This document shows, piece after piece, positions 16,901 to 25,742 of a stretch of 64,000 bases of DNA; the stretch's first letter is position 1, and each line of letters starts with the position of its first letter. A model generated the notes under the pieces. It did no database searches and was not told the DNA's origin. It saw nothing but the letters and a program-made list of their open reading frames with translations. The stretch covers positions 186,001 through 250,000 of the forward strand of contig JAQSYO010000004.1 in NCBI GenBank assembly GCA_029256105.1, given 5' to 3'. Source of the DNA: Herbinix sp. (lineage in GTDB: Bacteria; Bacillota; Clostridia; Lachnospirales; Lachnospiraceae). Both the position numbers and the translations under genes were made by a program.

Positions 16901-18133
16901 TTATGATAGTCCATAGAAGTTCTCTCTCTGTAGTTCTTTCCGCTGGTTTCGATACTCTATAGGAGAAACACCAATTACTTTTTTAAAGACACTACTAAAA
17001 TAATGCTGTGAAGAATAACCTATTTTTTCAGCTATTTCATACATTTTTAAAGCATCATCTGAAAATAGTTCAATTGCTTTTCCAATTCGAACATTGGTCA
17101 GATAATCGATAAAAGTAATATCCATCTCTTTTTTAAAAATTCGACTTAAATGTTGTGGTGATAAATTCACATATTCTGCAACATCATTTAAGGATAATTC
17201 TTCCCGGTAATAGCTCTCTTCGATATATTGCTTAGTCTTCTTCACAATACTTGGATAGCACTTTATATCCTCGAGTTTTTCTAATAAATCCTGATATAAT
17301 TTCGGTATATGATAGCAATTATTATCCGACTGCTGCGCTAGGATCACCTTCGCTGGTAAGTATCTTTCTACCACACTTTTAAACTCTTGATTTATGAAAT
17401 CTAACATATCCTTAGACTCAGTTCTGCAAATCAATATTAAATATCCTTTATTATTTTTACATAGATATAAAGGGGCTAAACTTTCATACGATTCCTTCGC
17501 AATATTTTCTACAGAGGCATATAAAAGTTTATCATTCCAATGCTTTCTGATATCAGGGTTTTCGATACGTTCGTAATAGATTAAGGTCATCGTATATTTC
17601 TCAGGCAAGTCCAGTCCCAGAAAGTCGATTTCCTCTCTTACTTTTTCCTCCGAATATTGCAGTAAGGTACTTCGATCTAAAAATTCACTAATATAATTTG
17701 ATTTGTTTATACCTAAGATTGCTTTTGCCCAACGTAAATATTTTTCTTCCTCATTTTTCTGCTTCATAGCATTTAATATCTTATCAATTGTTTCATGGAA
17801 AGCATTCTCATTTAATGGCTTTAAGATATATTCAAATACCCCGAGACGTAGTGCTTGTCTTACGTATTCAAATTTATCATAACCAGTAATAACATTAACG
17901 ATGGTATTCGGTTGAAGTTCCTTTATCTTTTCAATGAATTGCAATCCATTCATAAATGGCATATTAATATCTACAAAAAAGATATCTATTTCCTTATCTT
18001 TTGCCTGCTCGAATGCCTGCTCTCCATCTTCGGCTTCCGCCACTACCTCTAGGTCACTATATTTACTTAATAATTTGATAATTCCTCTGCGTATTATGTA
18101 TTCATCATCGGCTACTAAAACCTTATATTTCAT
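16901..18133 (-). CDS. YesN-type response regulator with AraC DNA-binding domain
   Basis: This protein of about 410 residues has an N-terminal receiver domain (acidic pair in LVADDEY, phosphorylated Asp55 in FFVDINMPFMNG, Lys105 in ILKPLNE), a variable middle region and a C-terminal AraC/XylS helix-turn-helix pair (LSLNDVAEYVNLSPQHLSRIFKKEM and IAEKIGYSSQHYFSSVFKK). It is the natural partner of the YesM-type kinase at 10136-11944 and should control the importer genes between them. The ATG at 18133 has GGAG at good spacing; the longer TTG reading to 18154 has no site. Confidence 0.93.
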   Translation of the reverse strand: MKYKVLVADDEYIIRRGIIKLLSKYSDLEVVAEAEDGEQAFEQAKDKEIDIFFVDINMPFMNGLQFIEKIKELQPNTIVNVITGYDKFEYVRQALRLGVFEYILKPLNENAFHETIDKILNAMKQKNEEEKYLRWAKAILGINKSNYISEFLDRSTLLQYSEEKVREEIDFLGLDLPEKYTMTLIYYERIENPDIRKHWNDKLLYASVENIAKESYESLAPLYLCKNNKGYLILICRTESKDMLDFINQEFKSVVERYLPAKVILAQQSDNNCYHIPKLYQDLLEKLEDIKCYPSIVKKTKQYIEESYYREELSLNDVAEYVNLSPQHLSRIFKKEMDITFIDYLTNVRIGKAIELFSDDALKMYEIAEKIGYSSQHYFSSVFKKVIGVSPIEYRNQRKELQRENFYGLS

Positions 18134-18367
18134 ACCGCTCCTGTCCGCCTGCAAGCTGCAAGCTTACTAACCAGAAAAATTATTTTCATTTATGATAATT
18201 ATTTAAATTTCTTAATAATATCATAACATGCTTACCTATCTATTTAAACATATTAATCTTTAAAAATCTTTTCAATATTTTAACACTTCTGTACAATATT
18301 TTAGCATTGAAATCTAATTCTAGATTAATTTCAAATAATAACTTCTTACGTGCAAAAGGATAAAAAA
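18134..18367. other. Intergenic region upstream of the response regulator
   Basis: This AT-rich stretch of 234 bases carries the promoter of the response regulator and the far downstream part of the DUF1697 transcript. I see no open frame, repeat or clear consensus promoter in it. TTTTAGCATTGAAATC near 18299 echoes the terminator arm at 16856 but has no partner. Confidence 0.4.
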
Positions 18368-18400
18368 ATAGCAATCGCCTTTATAAAAAGCAATTGCTAT
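18368..18400 (-). terminator. Terminator after the DUF1697 gene
   Basis: ATAGCAATCGC (18368-18378) and GCAATTGCTAT (18390-18400) pair at 10 of 11 positions. On the minus strand the stem is followed by TTTTTTTA. It lies 77 bases beyond the 18478 stop. Confidence 0.8.
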
Positions 18401-18477
18401 ATGGGGATGCGGTTGAAGTACTACTGACTAGTCTATCTGTTTTTACCATGGTTTTTTCTATTTATTTTAATAATCTA

Positions 18478-19047
18478 CTATATACTATTAGTCCTGTCTT
18501 TTACTAAGGAATAGAGTTTATTCATTGTTTTCCAATTGCGTGTCGTTGCCGGTACGTCCAATTTCGCAAGATTGATGGCAAGCTTTGAATTTCGAATACT
18601 ATGGTGTAGCAAAATATACATGTCACGGTTTATGATTTGAAACTCATCACCTTCCGTTCTATATTTATTCAAGTACTCACTTTTTTCTAGTAAAGGAGCT
18701 TGGGGCATCAGACAGACGTAAAAGCTTTCACCTTCTGTATTTACCGTCTCTGCATGTGCAATCTCGTCCTGTGAAAATGGGCAATCTTTTATCAACTGTT
18801 CTAATTCAGCTCCTGTCCTCAATACAACAGCTACTGATGCACCAAAGGATTTTTCGATTTCATATTCAATCTTATCTCGCAGAACAGCTTCTTTTTCATT
18901 TGATTCAAATATTATATTACCCGTTTGAATATAGGTTTCTACCTGGCTAAGGCCTAAGGTTTCAAACATGCGTTTTAATTCCGTCATCTTAATCATGTTC
19001 TTTCCACCTACATTTATGCCCCTTAACAGTGCTATATAAATAGTCAT
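18478..19047 (-). CDS. DUF1697 family protein
   Basis: This 189-residue cytoplasmic protein begins MTIYIALLRGINVGGKNMIKM, the hallmark of the DUF1697 family, followed by LKRMFETLGLSQVETYIQTGNIIFES and a C-terminal RNSKLAINLAKLDVPATTRNWKTMNKL segment that is also typical. The family has no established biochemical role. The start is ATG 19047 with GAGGGG upstream. It is 38 bases downstream of the GGDEF/HD-GYP gene on the same strand and may be co-transcribed with it. Confidence 0.9.
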   Translation of the reverse strand: MTIYIALLRGINVGGKNMIKMTELKRMFETLGLSQVETYIQTGNIIFESNEKEAVLRDKIEYEIEKSFGASVAVVLRTGAELEQLIKDCPFSQDEIAHAETVNTEGESFYVCLMPQAPLLEKSEYLNKYRTEGDEFQIINRDMYILLHHSIRNSKLAINLAKLDVPATTRNWKTMNKLYSLVKDRTNSI

Positions 19048-19085
19048 TCTATTTACACCCCTCTATATCATTGAGATATCTAATC

Positions 19086-21377
19086 TTATTTTATTACTTT
19101 TTCCGTAAATACTTTAACTAATGCAGGATCAAATTTAATACCTGCATTTTTTATTATCTTCTCTAATGCAACTTCTTTTGGAATCGCAGCTTCATATACC
19201 TTATCTCTTGTTAAATCATCATAGGAATTCACTAAGGCTATAATCCTTGAAACATACGGTATCTCTTCCCCTTTTAACCCTTTTGGATATCCTTTGCCAT
19301 CCCATCTTTCATGGTGATGCAATATGTATTTTGCAATTTCCGACATATTGTTCACCGTATTAAGCATCCGATAACCTATTTCTGAATGTCGTTTTATTTC
19401 ATCGTGCTCCTCTTGGGTAAGTTTACCCGGCTTATTAAGTATTTCTTCGTCAATCGCTATTTTACCTATATCATGAAGTAATCCAGCCGTCTTAAGTATC
19501 TCGATTTCATTGTCCGTCATTCCAAGAGCTTCACCCATTCTTTTACATAACGCTGAAACGCTTAAAGAATGTACTTCTTCTCTTCTGTTTTTTTCATAGA
19601 GTGAATTAATGATAACATTAATTGTTTTTCCTCTCATATTTGGTCCTTCAAAGAGTTTCTTCTTATACATATTATCTTCTGCAGTTTTAAATATTTCTTC
19701 CATGTTTTCATTCACATTATATTTTGTTCCAAAACCAAAGGAAATAGATATATCAATGGAATCTATTTTCTCACTTAATGAGAGTTCTTTAATTCGTTTG
19801 ATAATCTGCTTTGCTTCAAAAGCATCTGTTTTGGGCAAAATTATAACATATTCATCCCCCGCAAGTCTGGCTACGATATCCTCTGCTCTACAGCCCTTTA
19901 CTATAACTTCTGCTACTTTTTTAAGAAGTTTGTCACCGATAACATGTCCAAAGGAATCATTAATAAGCTTTAACCCATTTACATCCCCCATAATAAGAGT
20001 CAATGGAAGATTTCTTTCTGTATCAAGCCTTTTTAGCTCTTCTTCATAAAACCTACGGTTATATAAACCCGTAAGCTGATCATGATAACTCAAATGATAA
20101 ATTTCTTCTTCCCTTTTTCTCCGTTCCGTAATATCAATTGCTATACCGGTAAAATATTGTTTATCCTCCAAAGTTAAGGCACTTGCTGTAAAATACATAG
20201 GAATTGTTGTTCCATCTTTTTTTTGCAGATCTGCCTCAGCATCACCAAAGCCCTCTTTTATTGCCCTAGCGATACCTTCCTTTACTGCTTTCTGGCTTAT
20301 ATCATCATTTTTATACCAATCGAGGAGAGTCATTTTAGATAATTCCTCCGCAGAATAGCCGGTTACATCCTCATGCTTTTTATTCCATCTCACTAGTCTG
20401 CTTTGATCATCATAAAGATATATCATACCCGGTGTACTATAAAAGATTGAATCTATAAGCGTTTTTTCCTTTAATAAAGCTTCCTCCGCCCGTTTCCTTG
20501 TGATAAACATGCCTAGTTGTCTTGCATATACTTCAGCAAGGGTGTATTTATCAAACGTCTTCCCTTTCTCCATAAATAAAGTAATATCACCAAGTATTAT
20601 TTCCTTCATTGTAATTTTAATTAGTATTACTTCACCAATATTAAAAGATTTTTCTAACAGCATAATTAAAGGTGCTGGAATGGTTTTTCCTGTTAGTTCA
20701 ATTAATGAATTGAACTTTGTAATTGTTTGAGTTTGTATTTTTTTTGCAAGCTCTTTGTTATACTCCCATTTCTTACCCTCAAACTGATACCCAATGATAT
20801 CAATTGCTTTTTTTATTATTCCTTTATCCCCTGTTAACGCTTTGGTAGTGAAGCTTTTTCCATCCGCCTCAAACAAATTAAAAACTGCATATTTTGCTCC
20901 TGAAATTCTTAAAAAATCATCTGATATCTTTTGATACCCATTTTTTTGCTCGTCATTTAATAATAGCTCCTCCGATATATCAATTAATTTTTCCATCTCA
21001 GTTAATTGACTCATCTCTTTCGTTATATCAAGAAAATGTGTTATGAAATATAATTTTTCAGGAGAATATATCGTTATCTTTAACCAACAATGTGAAGGCT
21101 CATAAAAATGTACCAGTTCTTTCTTTCCACCAAATAGTGCAATATCTTCACACAAATGAAGCAACTCAGATTGGCTTGTTCTGATATTTGGCAATAATTC
21201 AGTAATTCTTTTGTTTACAATCTCTGATTTCCTTCGTCCTAGAAGCTTTTCAAAAGCATTGTTTACTTCGATTATCTCACAATCATAAGGAATACCTTTT
21301 TCGTTTAACAGGACCTTATTATAAGCAAATGCAATTGGAAGTTCGTCAATTAAATTTTTATAAAAATTATCATTCAT
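19086..21377 (-). CDS. PAS-GAF-PAS-GGDEF-HD-GYP cyclic-di-GMP signalling protein
   Basis: This 763-residue soluble protein reads as an N-terminal PAS domain (about 5-120), a GAF-like region (about 130-295), a second PAS domain (about 305-420), a GGDEF domain (about 430-590) and an HD-GYP domain (about 600-760). The cyclase signature is AGDEY at 506-510, altered from GGDEF, preceded by an RxxD inhibitory-site motif (RAED, 497-500). The phosphodiesterase part keeps LLHDIGKIA (HD at 635-636) and HHERWDGKGYP. It probably makes or breaks c-di-GMP in response to a small ligand or redox signal; the direction of activity is uncertain. No membrane segments are seen. Confidence 0.92.
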   Translation of the reverse strand: MNDNFYKNLIDELPIAFAYNKVLLNEKGIPYDCEIIEVNNAFEKLLGRRKSEIVNKRITELLPNIRTSQSELLHLCEDIALFGGKKELVHFYEPSHCWLKITIYSPEKLYFITHFLDITKEMSQLTEMEKLIDISEELLLNDEQKNGYQKISDDFLRISGAKYAVFNLFEADGKSFTTKALTGDKGIIKKAIDIIGYQFEGKKWEYNKELAKKIQTQTITKFNSLIELTGKTIPAPLIMLLEKSFNIGEVILIKITMKEIILGDITLFMEKGKTFDKYTLAEVYARQLGMFITRKRAEEALLKEKTLIDSIFYSTPGMIYLYDDQSRLVRWNKKHEDVTGYSAEELSKMTLLDWYKNDDISQKAVKEGIARAIKEGFGDAEADLQKKDGTTIPMYFTASALTLEDKQYFTGIAIDITERRKREEEIYHLSYHDQLTGLYNRRFYEEELKRLDTERNLPLTLIMGDVNGLKLINDSFGHVIGDKLLKKVAEVIVKGCRAEDIVARLAGDEYVIILPKTDAFEAKQIIKRIKELSLSEKIDSIDISISFGFGTKYNVNENMEEIFKTAEDNMYKKKLFEGPNMRGKTINVIINSLYEKNRREEVHSLSVSALCKRMGEALGMTDNEIEILKTAGLLHDIGKIAIDEEILNKPGKLTQEEHDEIKRHSEIGYRMLNTVNNMSEIAKYILHHHERWDGKGYPKGLKGEEIPYVSRIIALVNSYDDLTRDKVYEAAIPKEVALEKIIKNAGIKFDPALVKVFTEKVIK

Positions 21378-21567
21378 TCATATTATCCTCAATCCTGCAA
21401 GAGTTCGTTCGTTTATATCAATTTATGGTAATATTATAACCTATATAACGACAAACTACTAGTAGATTAATTTAGATATTAGTAATTTTTACTGATTTGA
21501 TTCCTGTATATTTTCCATATTAAAAATTTCTTTCACCTTATACTTTACCAAAATTGACGCAAAAAAA

Positions 21568-21609
21568 TTAAGGCACTGCTATAATGTTGTTTTTGAGGCA
21601 GTACCTTAA
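21568..21609 (-). terminator. Terminator after the MarR-family gene
   Basis: TTAAGGCACTGC (21568-21579) pairs with GCAGTACCTTAA (21598-21609) at 11 of 12 positions and is followed on the minus strand by TTTTTTT. It lies 21 bases beyond the stop at 21631. Confidence 0.85.
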
Positions 21610-21630
21610 TATTTTATCATATAATTCTAC

Positions 21631-22278
21631 TTATTCTTCGCCTGTTTCATCCTGGGTAGGCGTAGGCCGCTCTCCAAATCCTCGACCCATTCCAGTCTCA
21701 TGGCGGAAAGGCATTCTTCCATGACGCATCCGCCCCATATCGAAGCGCGGATCTGATTGACCATCAACAGGATAATGTCCAAAACGTTTGTCAAATGGAT
21801 TACCTCCGTGGTGCTCGTGTGGATCAATACTTTCTTCCTGCTGCTCGTTACCGAGTTTTGTTTCTAGTGATTCGATAATATGGCTGAGGTAACCGCTCAA
21901 ATTCTTTTGTTCCTCTTCACTCAGACATTCGAATACCATGTCAAAGCTAAATTCCTGTTCCGTCGTCTCAGCTCCTTCTTTTGTGAGTTTAATATTCATA
22001 ATTCGGCGGTCAGTTTCCGATGGTGTACGAGTAATGTATCCATTTTTCTCAAGTTTTGTAAGAAGTTCTCCTAAGGATTGGGGTCGCATGTCCAGTAGGT
22101 ATGATAAGTCCTTTTGGCTGATTTCAGGCTGTAGTTTTAGAATTGCTAATACTCTGCCTTGCCCTCTCCTTGGATCTCCCATTGGACCAAAATGTGTATG
22201 GTTTTGCTGATGGTACCGATGGAGTAACCACTCTATACGTGTAAATTGTTCGATCAAGTCTAAGTTTTTTTCTTTCAT
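21631..22278 (-). CDS. MarR-family transcriptional regulator with Gly/His/Arg-rich tail
   Basis: This protein of about 215 residues has a winged-helix MarR core (residues about 5-140): RVLAILKLQPEISQKDLSYL, LDMRPQSLGELLTKLEKNGY and the wing RTPSETDRRIMNIKLTKEG. The last 70 residues form an unusual tail rich in Gly, His, Arg and Met (HEHHGG, GRMRHGRMPFRHETGMGRGFG), which might bind metal or nucleic acid. The ATG at 22278 has AGGAGG eight bases upstream; the longer ATG 22296 would place that site inside the gene. GGTACC palindromes flank its promoter, suggesting autoregulation. The channel-like gene just upstream carries the same sites. Confidence 0.9.
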   Translation of the reverse strand: MKEKNLDLIEQFTRIEWLLHRYHQQNHTHFGPMGDPRRGQGRVLAILKLQPEISQKDLSYLLDMRPQSLGELLTKLEKNGYITRTPSETDRRIMNIKLTKEGAETTEQEFSFDMVFECLSEEEQKNLSGYLSHIIESLETKLGNEQQEESIDPHEHHGGNPFDKRFGHYPVDGQSDPRFDMGRMRHGRMPFRHETGMGRGFGERPTPTQDETGEE

Positions 22279-22311
22279 TTTATATTCCTCCTTCATCAGG
22301 TATTAAGTTCA

Positions 22312-22375
22312 AAAGGTACCTTTCAACTACTCTACCGACATCGTTGTGATTTAACAACATTTTTTACAGGTACTT
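22312..22375 (-). promoter_or_regulatory. MarR-gene promoter between two GGTACC-type elements
   Basis: On the minus strand, TTGTTA (22357-22352) and TAGAGT (22334-22329) are 17 bases apart. Downstream of the -10 lies the perfect 12-base palindrome AAAGGTACCTTT (22312-22323); upstream of the -35 lies AGGTACTT (22368-22375). The same core recurs three times before the 22395-23048 gene, which marks it as a likely operator of the encoded MarR protein. Confidence 0.7.
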
Positions 22376-22394
22376 TATAATTGTTTTATTATGG

Positions 22395-23048
22395 TTACTT
22401 CTTTCTATTTGGAGTATTTTGTCTACTCGCTATTCTCTGATCTCTCGTATGCCGATTATTTTCAAATAAGAGGTTTAATAATGATGAACCCACAGGAAAG
22501 CCAATAAATAAAATTAAGGAAATACGAGGGAAAGAAAATAAAACAATTATTATCACAATAAGGAACGCAATCATAATAGTAAAATGGAGTACGGAAAATT
22601 TACCGTCCGCTTTCATTTGATCTATTTCATTCTTTATGTCCTCATTCCCTTTTTCGTGGATGATGCCACTCCAAATAAATTTATAACTGATATTCACTAG
22701 TAAATATAATAAATCATAACCTATGATAGGAACGATTTCGTCCGGATTCTGCATAACCCATTTTGTAAAAATGGGAATCAGTGATAGGAAAAACAAAAAG
22801 AGAAAGTTTCGCCAAATTATTTTATTAGATACATCATGTATTATATCAAACAAATTGTGATGTTTGTTCCAATGTGATCCAACAATAAAAAAGCTTACGA
22901 AAAATATCAGTATTGAACTAAGTAATCTCATAATTTCTTTAAAGCCAAAAATCTCTGGTAACGGGATATCCAAAACCATAATGGTAATGATGATTGCCAT
23001 AACACCATCACTGAACGTCTCTAGCCTACTTTTTGAAAATTTAGTCAT
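22395..23048 (-). CDS. TMEM175-like (DUF1211) potassium-channel family membrane protein
   Basis: This 217-residue protein begins with KSRLETFSDGVMAIIITIMVLDI, which contains the RxxxFSDG filter-helix signature of bacterial TMEM175/DUF1211 channels, and has about six membrane segments. Bacterial TMEM175 homologues conduct K+ with weak selectivity. The charged C-terminus ends ASRQNTPNRKK. The start is ATG 23048, with GGGAG upstream. It lies 116 bases ahead of the MarR gene on the same strand, and its promoter contains three GGTACC elements, so expression is probably controlled by that regulator. Confidence 0.88.
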   Translation of the reverse strand: MTKFSKSRLETFSDGVMAIIITIMVLDIPLPEIFGFKEIMRLLSSILIFFVSFFIVGSHWNKHHNLFDIIHDVSNKIIWRNFLFLFFLSLIPIFTKWVMQNPDEIVPIIGYDLLYLLVNISYKFIWSGIIHEKGNEDIKNEIDQMKADGKFSVLHFTIMIAFLIVIIIVLFSFPRISLILFIGFPVGSSLLNLLFENNRHTRDQRIASRQNTPNRKK

Positions 23049-23130
23049 ATCTATCTCCCATCTTAAGTATGATACACACAGATTTCAGTCATCTATAATC
23101 GGAGTAATTAATTATACTACTAACTGACGA

Positions 23131-23210
23131 AAAGGTACCCACTACAATATTTGATATCATTGTACAGGTACCTTTCTTAATTGTCAATTATTATTTTAAG
23201 GTACCTTAAA
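23131..23210 (-). promoter_or_regulatory. Channel-gene promoter carrying three GGTACC operators
   Basis: On the minus strand, TTGACA (23187-23182) and TACAAT (23164-23159) are exactly 17 bases apart. One palindrome, AGGTACCT (23166-23173), lies inside the spacer. A 16-base perfect palindrome, TTTAAGGTACCTTAAA (23195-23210), sits just upstream of the -35, and AAAGGTACCC (23131-23140) lies downstream of the start point. This arrangement is that of a tightly repressed promoter. Confidence 0.8.
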
Positions 23211-23294
23211 GATCCCCAGTGTTTCTCTGGTAACTACGCTCTCTTACGTTATTTTTCAAACTAAATCAATTTATTTCTTCATGCTAAATCAATC

Positions 23295-23424
23295 TTTCAA
23301 TTTTATCAAAATCATTTTTCAATTCTATCAAAATCATTCATTCAATACTTTAATTCATTTTCAATTCTATTATCTTCAATTTTTCAATTCTATCTAAATC
23401 ATTTTTCAATTCTATCTAAGTTAT
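23295..23424. repeat. About six degenerate 22-base AT-rich tandem repeats
   Basis: Units of the form TTTCAATTCTATCAAAATCA recur at about 22-base spacing from 23295 into the end of the Nramp gene. Later units drift (CTATCTAAATCA, CTATCTAAGTTA). No hairpin arms or spacers of CRISPR type are present. Together with the operator region this explains the gap 23049-23420. Confidence 0.65.
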
Positions 23425-24683
23425 TTTATTAAATAACTTGTAAACAGCATAATATTTAAAACTGCTAATATAACAGCAATTACCCACAAGCTTATATTAT
23501 GCGACCAGGAATTCTTATATTTTCCCATAACCTTTTTCGAGGATGTTAAGTAAATCTGAAGAAATACTGTAATTGGAAGCTGGATGCTAAGAAGCATCTG
23601 ACTATAAATAAGACCTTTAAAAGGATCCGTAACGAGAAATATAACAAAGGTCGCTAAGGATAAAATTCCGACAACACCGATTTTGGTATGACTATCCTTG
23701 ATATCATAAGGTTCACCGAACATCCCCGCAAATATGGATCCTCCTGCCATTCCTGCTGTCATCGTTGAGGAAATTCCTGAGAATAATAGTGCTATTCCAA
23801 ATACAAGGGCTGCCAGATTGCCTACAATCGGTACCAGCATCTGTTGTGCTTGCCCCAGTTCTTCAACTTTAACATGATTTATAAAGAAGGTAGTGGCCGC
23901 TAAGATTATCATGGAACTATTAATCGCCCATCCGATAATCATGGAAAAAAGCGTATCCATAAACTCAAACTTTAACTGCTTCTTGATCACCACATCATCT
24001 TCTAAATTCCATTGCCTGCTCTGAATAACTTCGGAATGAAGAAATAGATTGTGAGGCATTACAACTGCCCCTAAAACCGACATGATAATTGGCATTGACC
24101 CAGCAGGAAATTGAATTACAGTCCAACCACTTGCTGCTTCTCCCCAGTTTACATGTACCCTACTTAACTCATAAAGGAAGGAAATACCGATGATTGAAAC
24201 AAACCCCATAATCCATTTTTCCAATTTTTTATATGTATTGGAAAACAATAGGACTATTATAAGTATTAAAATTAGTACCGCGCCTACTTTAATAGGGAGA
24301 TGAAATAGAAGGTTTAAGGCTATTGCACCTCCCAAGATCTCCGCCATTGCTGTAGAGATTGCTGCAATTATTCCGGTCGATAGTACTGTCTTTGACAGCC
24401 AAGGCTTCAAATACTTCTTCGCTGCCTCAGAAAGGCAGTCACCGGTAACAATACCTAGATGCGCTACATTGTGCTGTAACAAGATGAGCATAATTGTGGA
24501 CAGTGTCACCATCCACAGAAGTTTATAGCCATATTCCGAACCTGCTGCAATATTCGATGCCCAGTTTCCAGGGTCAATAAAACCAACGGTAACCAATAAA
24601 CCCGGTCCGATGTATCCCAACACTTCACGAAGACCGAAGCTCGGTTTATGACCTTTTGTATTTAAATAATTCTGCAACTTCAT
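23421..24683 (-). CDS. mntH: Nramp-family divalent metal transporter
   Basis: This protein of about 420 residues and roughly eleven membrane segments belongs to the Nramp/MntH family, proton-coupled importers of Mn2+ and Fe2+. The two metal-site motifs are plain: GFIDPGNWASNIAAGSEYGY in the first helix (DPGN) and VVMPHNLFLHSEVIQSR in the sixth (MPHN). The ATG at 24683 has TTGGAG at seven bases; the TTG at 24695 would be an upstream alternative. It follows the CCG-domain gene by 31 bases, suggesting a shared transcript and perhaps a link between iron or manganese uptake and an Fe-S protein. No Fur or MntR box was evident. Confidence 0.93.
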   Translation of the reverse strand: MKLQNYLNTKGHKPSFGLREVLGYIGPGLLVTVGFIDPGNWASNIAAGSEYGYKLLWMVTLSTIMLILLQHNVAHLGIVTGDCLSEAAKKYLKPWLSKTVLSTGIIAAISTAMAEILGGAIALNLLFHLPIKVGAVLILILIIVLLFSNTYKKLEKWIMGFVSIIGISFLYELSRVHVNWGEAASGWTVIQFPAGSMPIIMSVLGAVVMPHNLFLHSEVIQSRQWNLEDDVVIKKQLKFEFMDTLFSMIIGWAINSSMIILAATTFFINHVKVEELGQAQQMLVPIVGNLAALVFGIALLFSGISSTMTAGMAGGSIFAGMFGEPYDIKDSHTKIGVVGILSLATFVIFLVTDPFKGLIYSQMLLSIQLPITVFLQIYLTSSKKVMGKYKNSWSHNISLWVIAVILAVLNIMLFTSYLIK

Positions 24684-24714
24684 AATTAACTCCAATCAAT
24701 TATTTTATATACTA

Positions 24715-25371
24715 TTAATGTTCTTTTATATAGTCTTGTAATTGTTCATGCCATTGCACAGTATCATATATCTTAGGCTCAGTAGCCTCACCCATAAGAA
24801 GATCCATCAAATGTCTCGGAGTTTTCCCCCCAATATACATTGATTTTATACAGGAGACACAATATACGCAAACCTCCTCACAAGGCATTGAAGCTGCTCG
24901 TTCCTTCATTTTTTGATGAATTTGTTCGATTGGAAGCTTCGGATAAAAATCATCTCCGCAGCACACAGAATGTGTACCATTTAACTTTGTTTCCACAACC
25001 TCAATGTTCATCTTTTTAAGAAGATTACGCACCGCCTGATGTACCTGTGGCTTATTACGAACAGGACAGGCATCGTGTACTGACAACTTTAATCCTTCAT
25101 AGTCCGGATAAGGAAATGAATCTAATCCATCAAATACTTCCCAGACAGAAATTGTTGATATACCCTCATATAAACTTCTGAAGCGCCTGTCACAGCCAGC
25201 ACATACATTAATAATCAAGGCATCTGCTTCAACCTGTGGATCATGGTGACAGCATATTTTGTGTAATATTACCTTCCCATAATTCTCATTTAAAAACTTT
25301 AAAATTATATTTTCCATATTAGGCTTATATATGCTTAAAGCACAGCCTGGATTAAAATATGTATTTGTCAT
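24715..25371 (-). CDS. CCG-domain (HdrB/GlpC-like) Fe-S binding protein
   Basis: This 218-residue protein opens with YFNPGCALSIYKP and has two cysteine-rich CCG-like segments: VHDACPVRNKPQVHQAVRNLLKK..SVCCGDDF and a C-terminal CVYCVSC. Other cysteines lie in KICCHHDPQ and NVCAGCDRRF. Such domains in heterodisulfide reductase HdrB and LutA/GlpC-type proteins hold unusual [4Fe-4S] clusters or handle disulfides. Here it is a stand-alone domain with no HdrA/HdrC neighbour. The ATG at 25371 has AGGAG upstream. Its association with the Nramp gene suggests metal or redox metabolism; a precise role is not known. Confidence 0.75.
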   Translation of the reverse strand: MTNTYFNPGCALSIYKPNMENIILKFLNENYGKVILHKICCHHDPQVEADALIINVCAGCDRRFRSLYEGISTISVWEVFDGLDSFPYPDYEGLKLSVHDACPVRNKPQVHQAVRNLLKKMNIEVVETKLNGTHSVCCGDDFYPKLPIEQIHQKMKERAASMPCEEVCVYCVSCIKSMYIGGKTPRHLMDLLMGEATEPKIYDTVQWHEQLQDYIKEH

Positions 25372-25383
25372 TCTTTTTTTCTC

Positions 25384-25686
25384 CTATTGAAGATTTAATT
25401 CCATCCACTCCTCTGTTTCATGAAAGCCGAACTTTTTGTACATAAGTCTACCCATTCGGAACGTTCTGAGCCATATTTTAGGAATACCTATTATTTTGGC
25501 TTCCTCCACTAATTTCTTTTTTCTTAAATCTATTAATTAGTCAATTTCTTTATATTCACCAATTGATATTCCATCTTTACCCTCCATAACATGTATAATA
25601 TTCCATGTTTCATCTGGAACAAGTATATCATCAACAATAAGCAGTTTCAAATTGTTTTTTAACAGATCAAATTCTAGTAATTTCAC
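25384..25686 (-). pseudogene. Remnant of a GNAT-type acetyltransferase gene
   Basis: On the minus strand, one frame from 25536 to the stop at 25384 reads LRKKKLVEEAKIIGIPKIWL..GRLMYKKFGFHETEEWMELNL, which looks like the last third of a GNAT acetyltransferase (acetyl-CoA-side YKKFGF motif and terminal strand). The same frame upstream (25686-25540) is open but closed by TAA at 25537-25539 and does not read as an acetyltransferase. I take this as a decayed or truncated gene. Confidence 0.5.
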
Positions 25687-25742
25687 TTAACCTTGGCCGT
25701 GTTATGAAATTAAGGATTTTATCTGTAAGACCTATTCGATAA

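Noticed and set aside
23295-23424. CRISPR array
   Set aside because: Units are tandem, degenerate and lack spacers.
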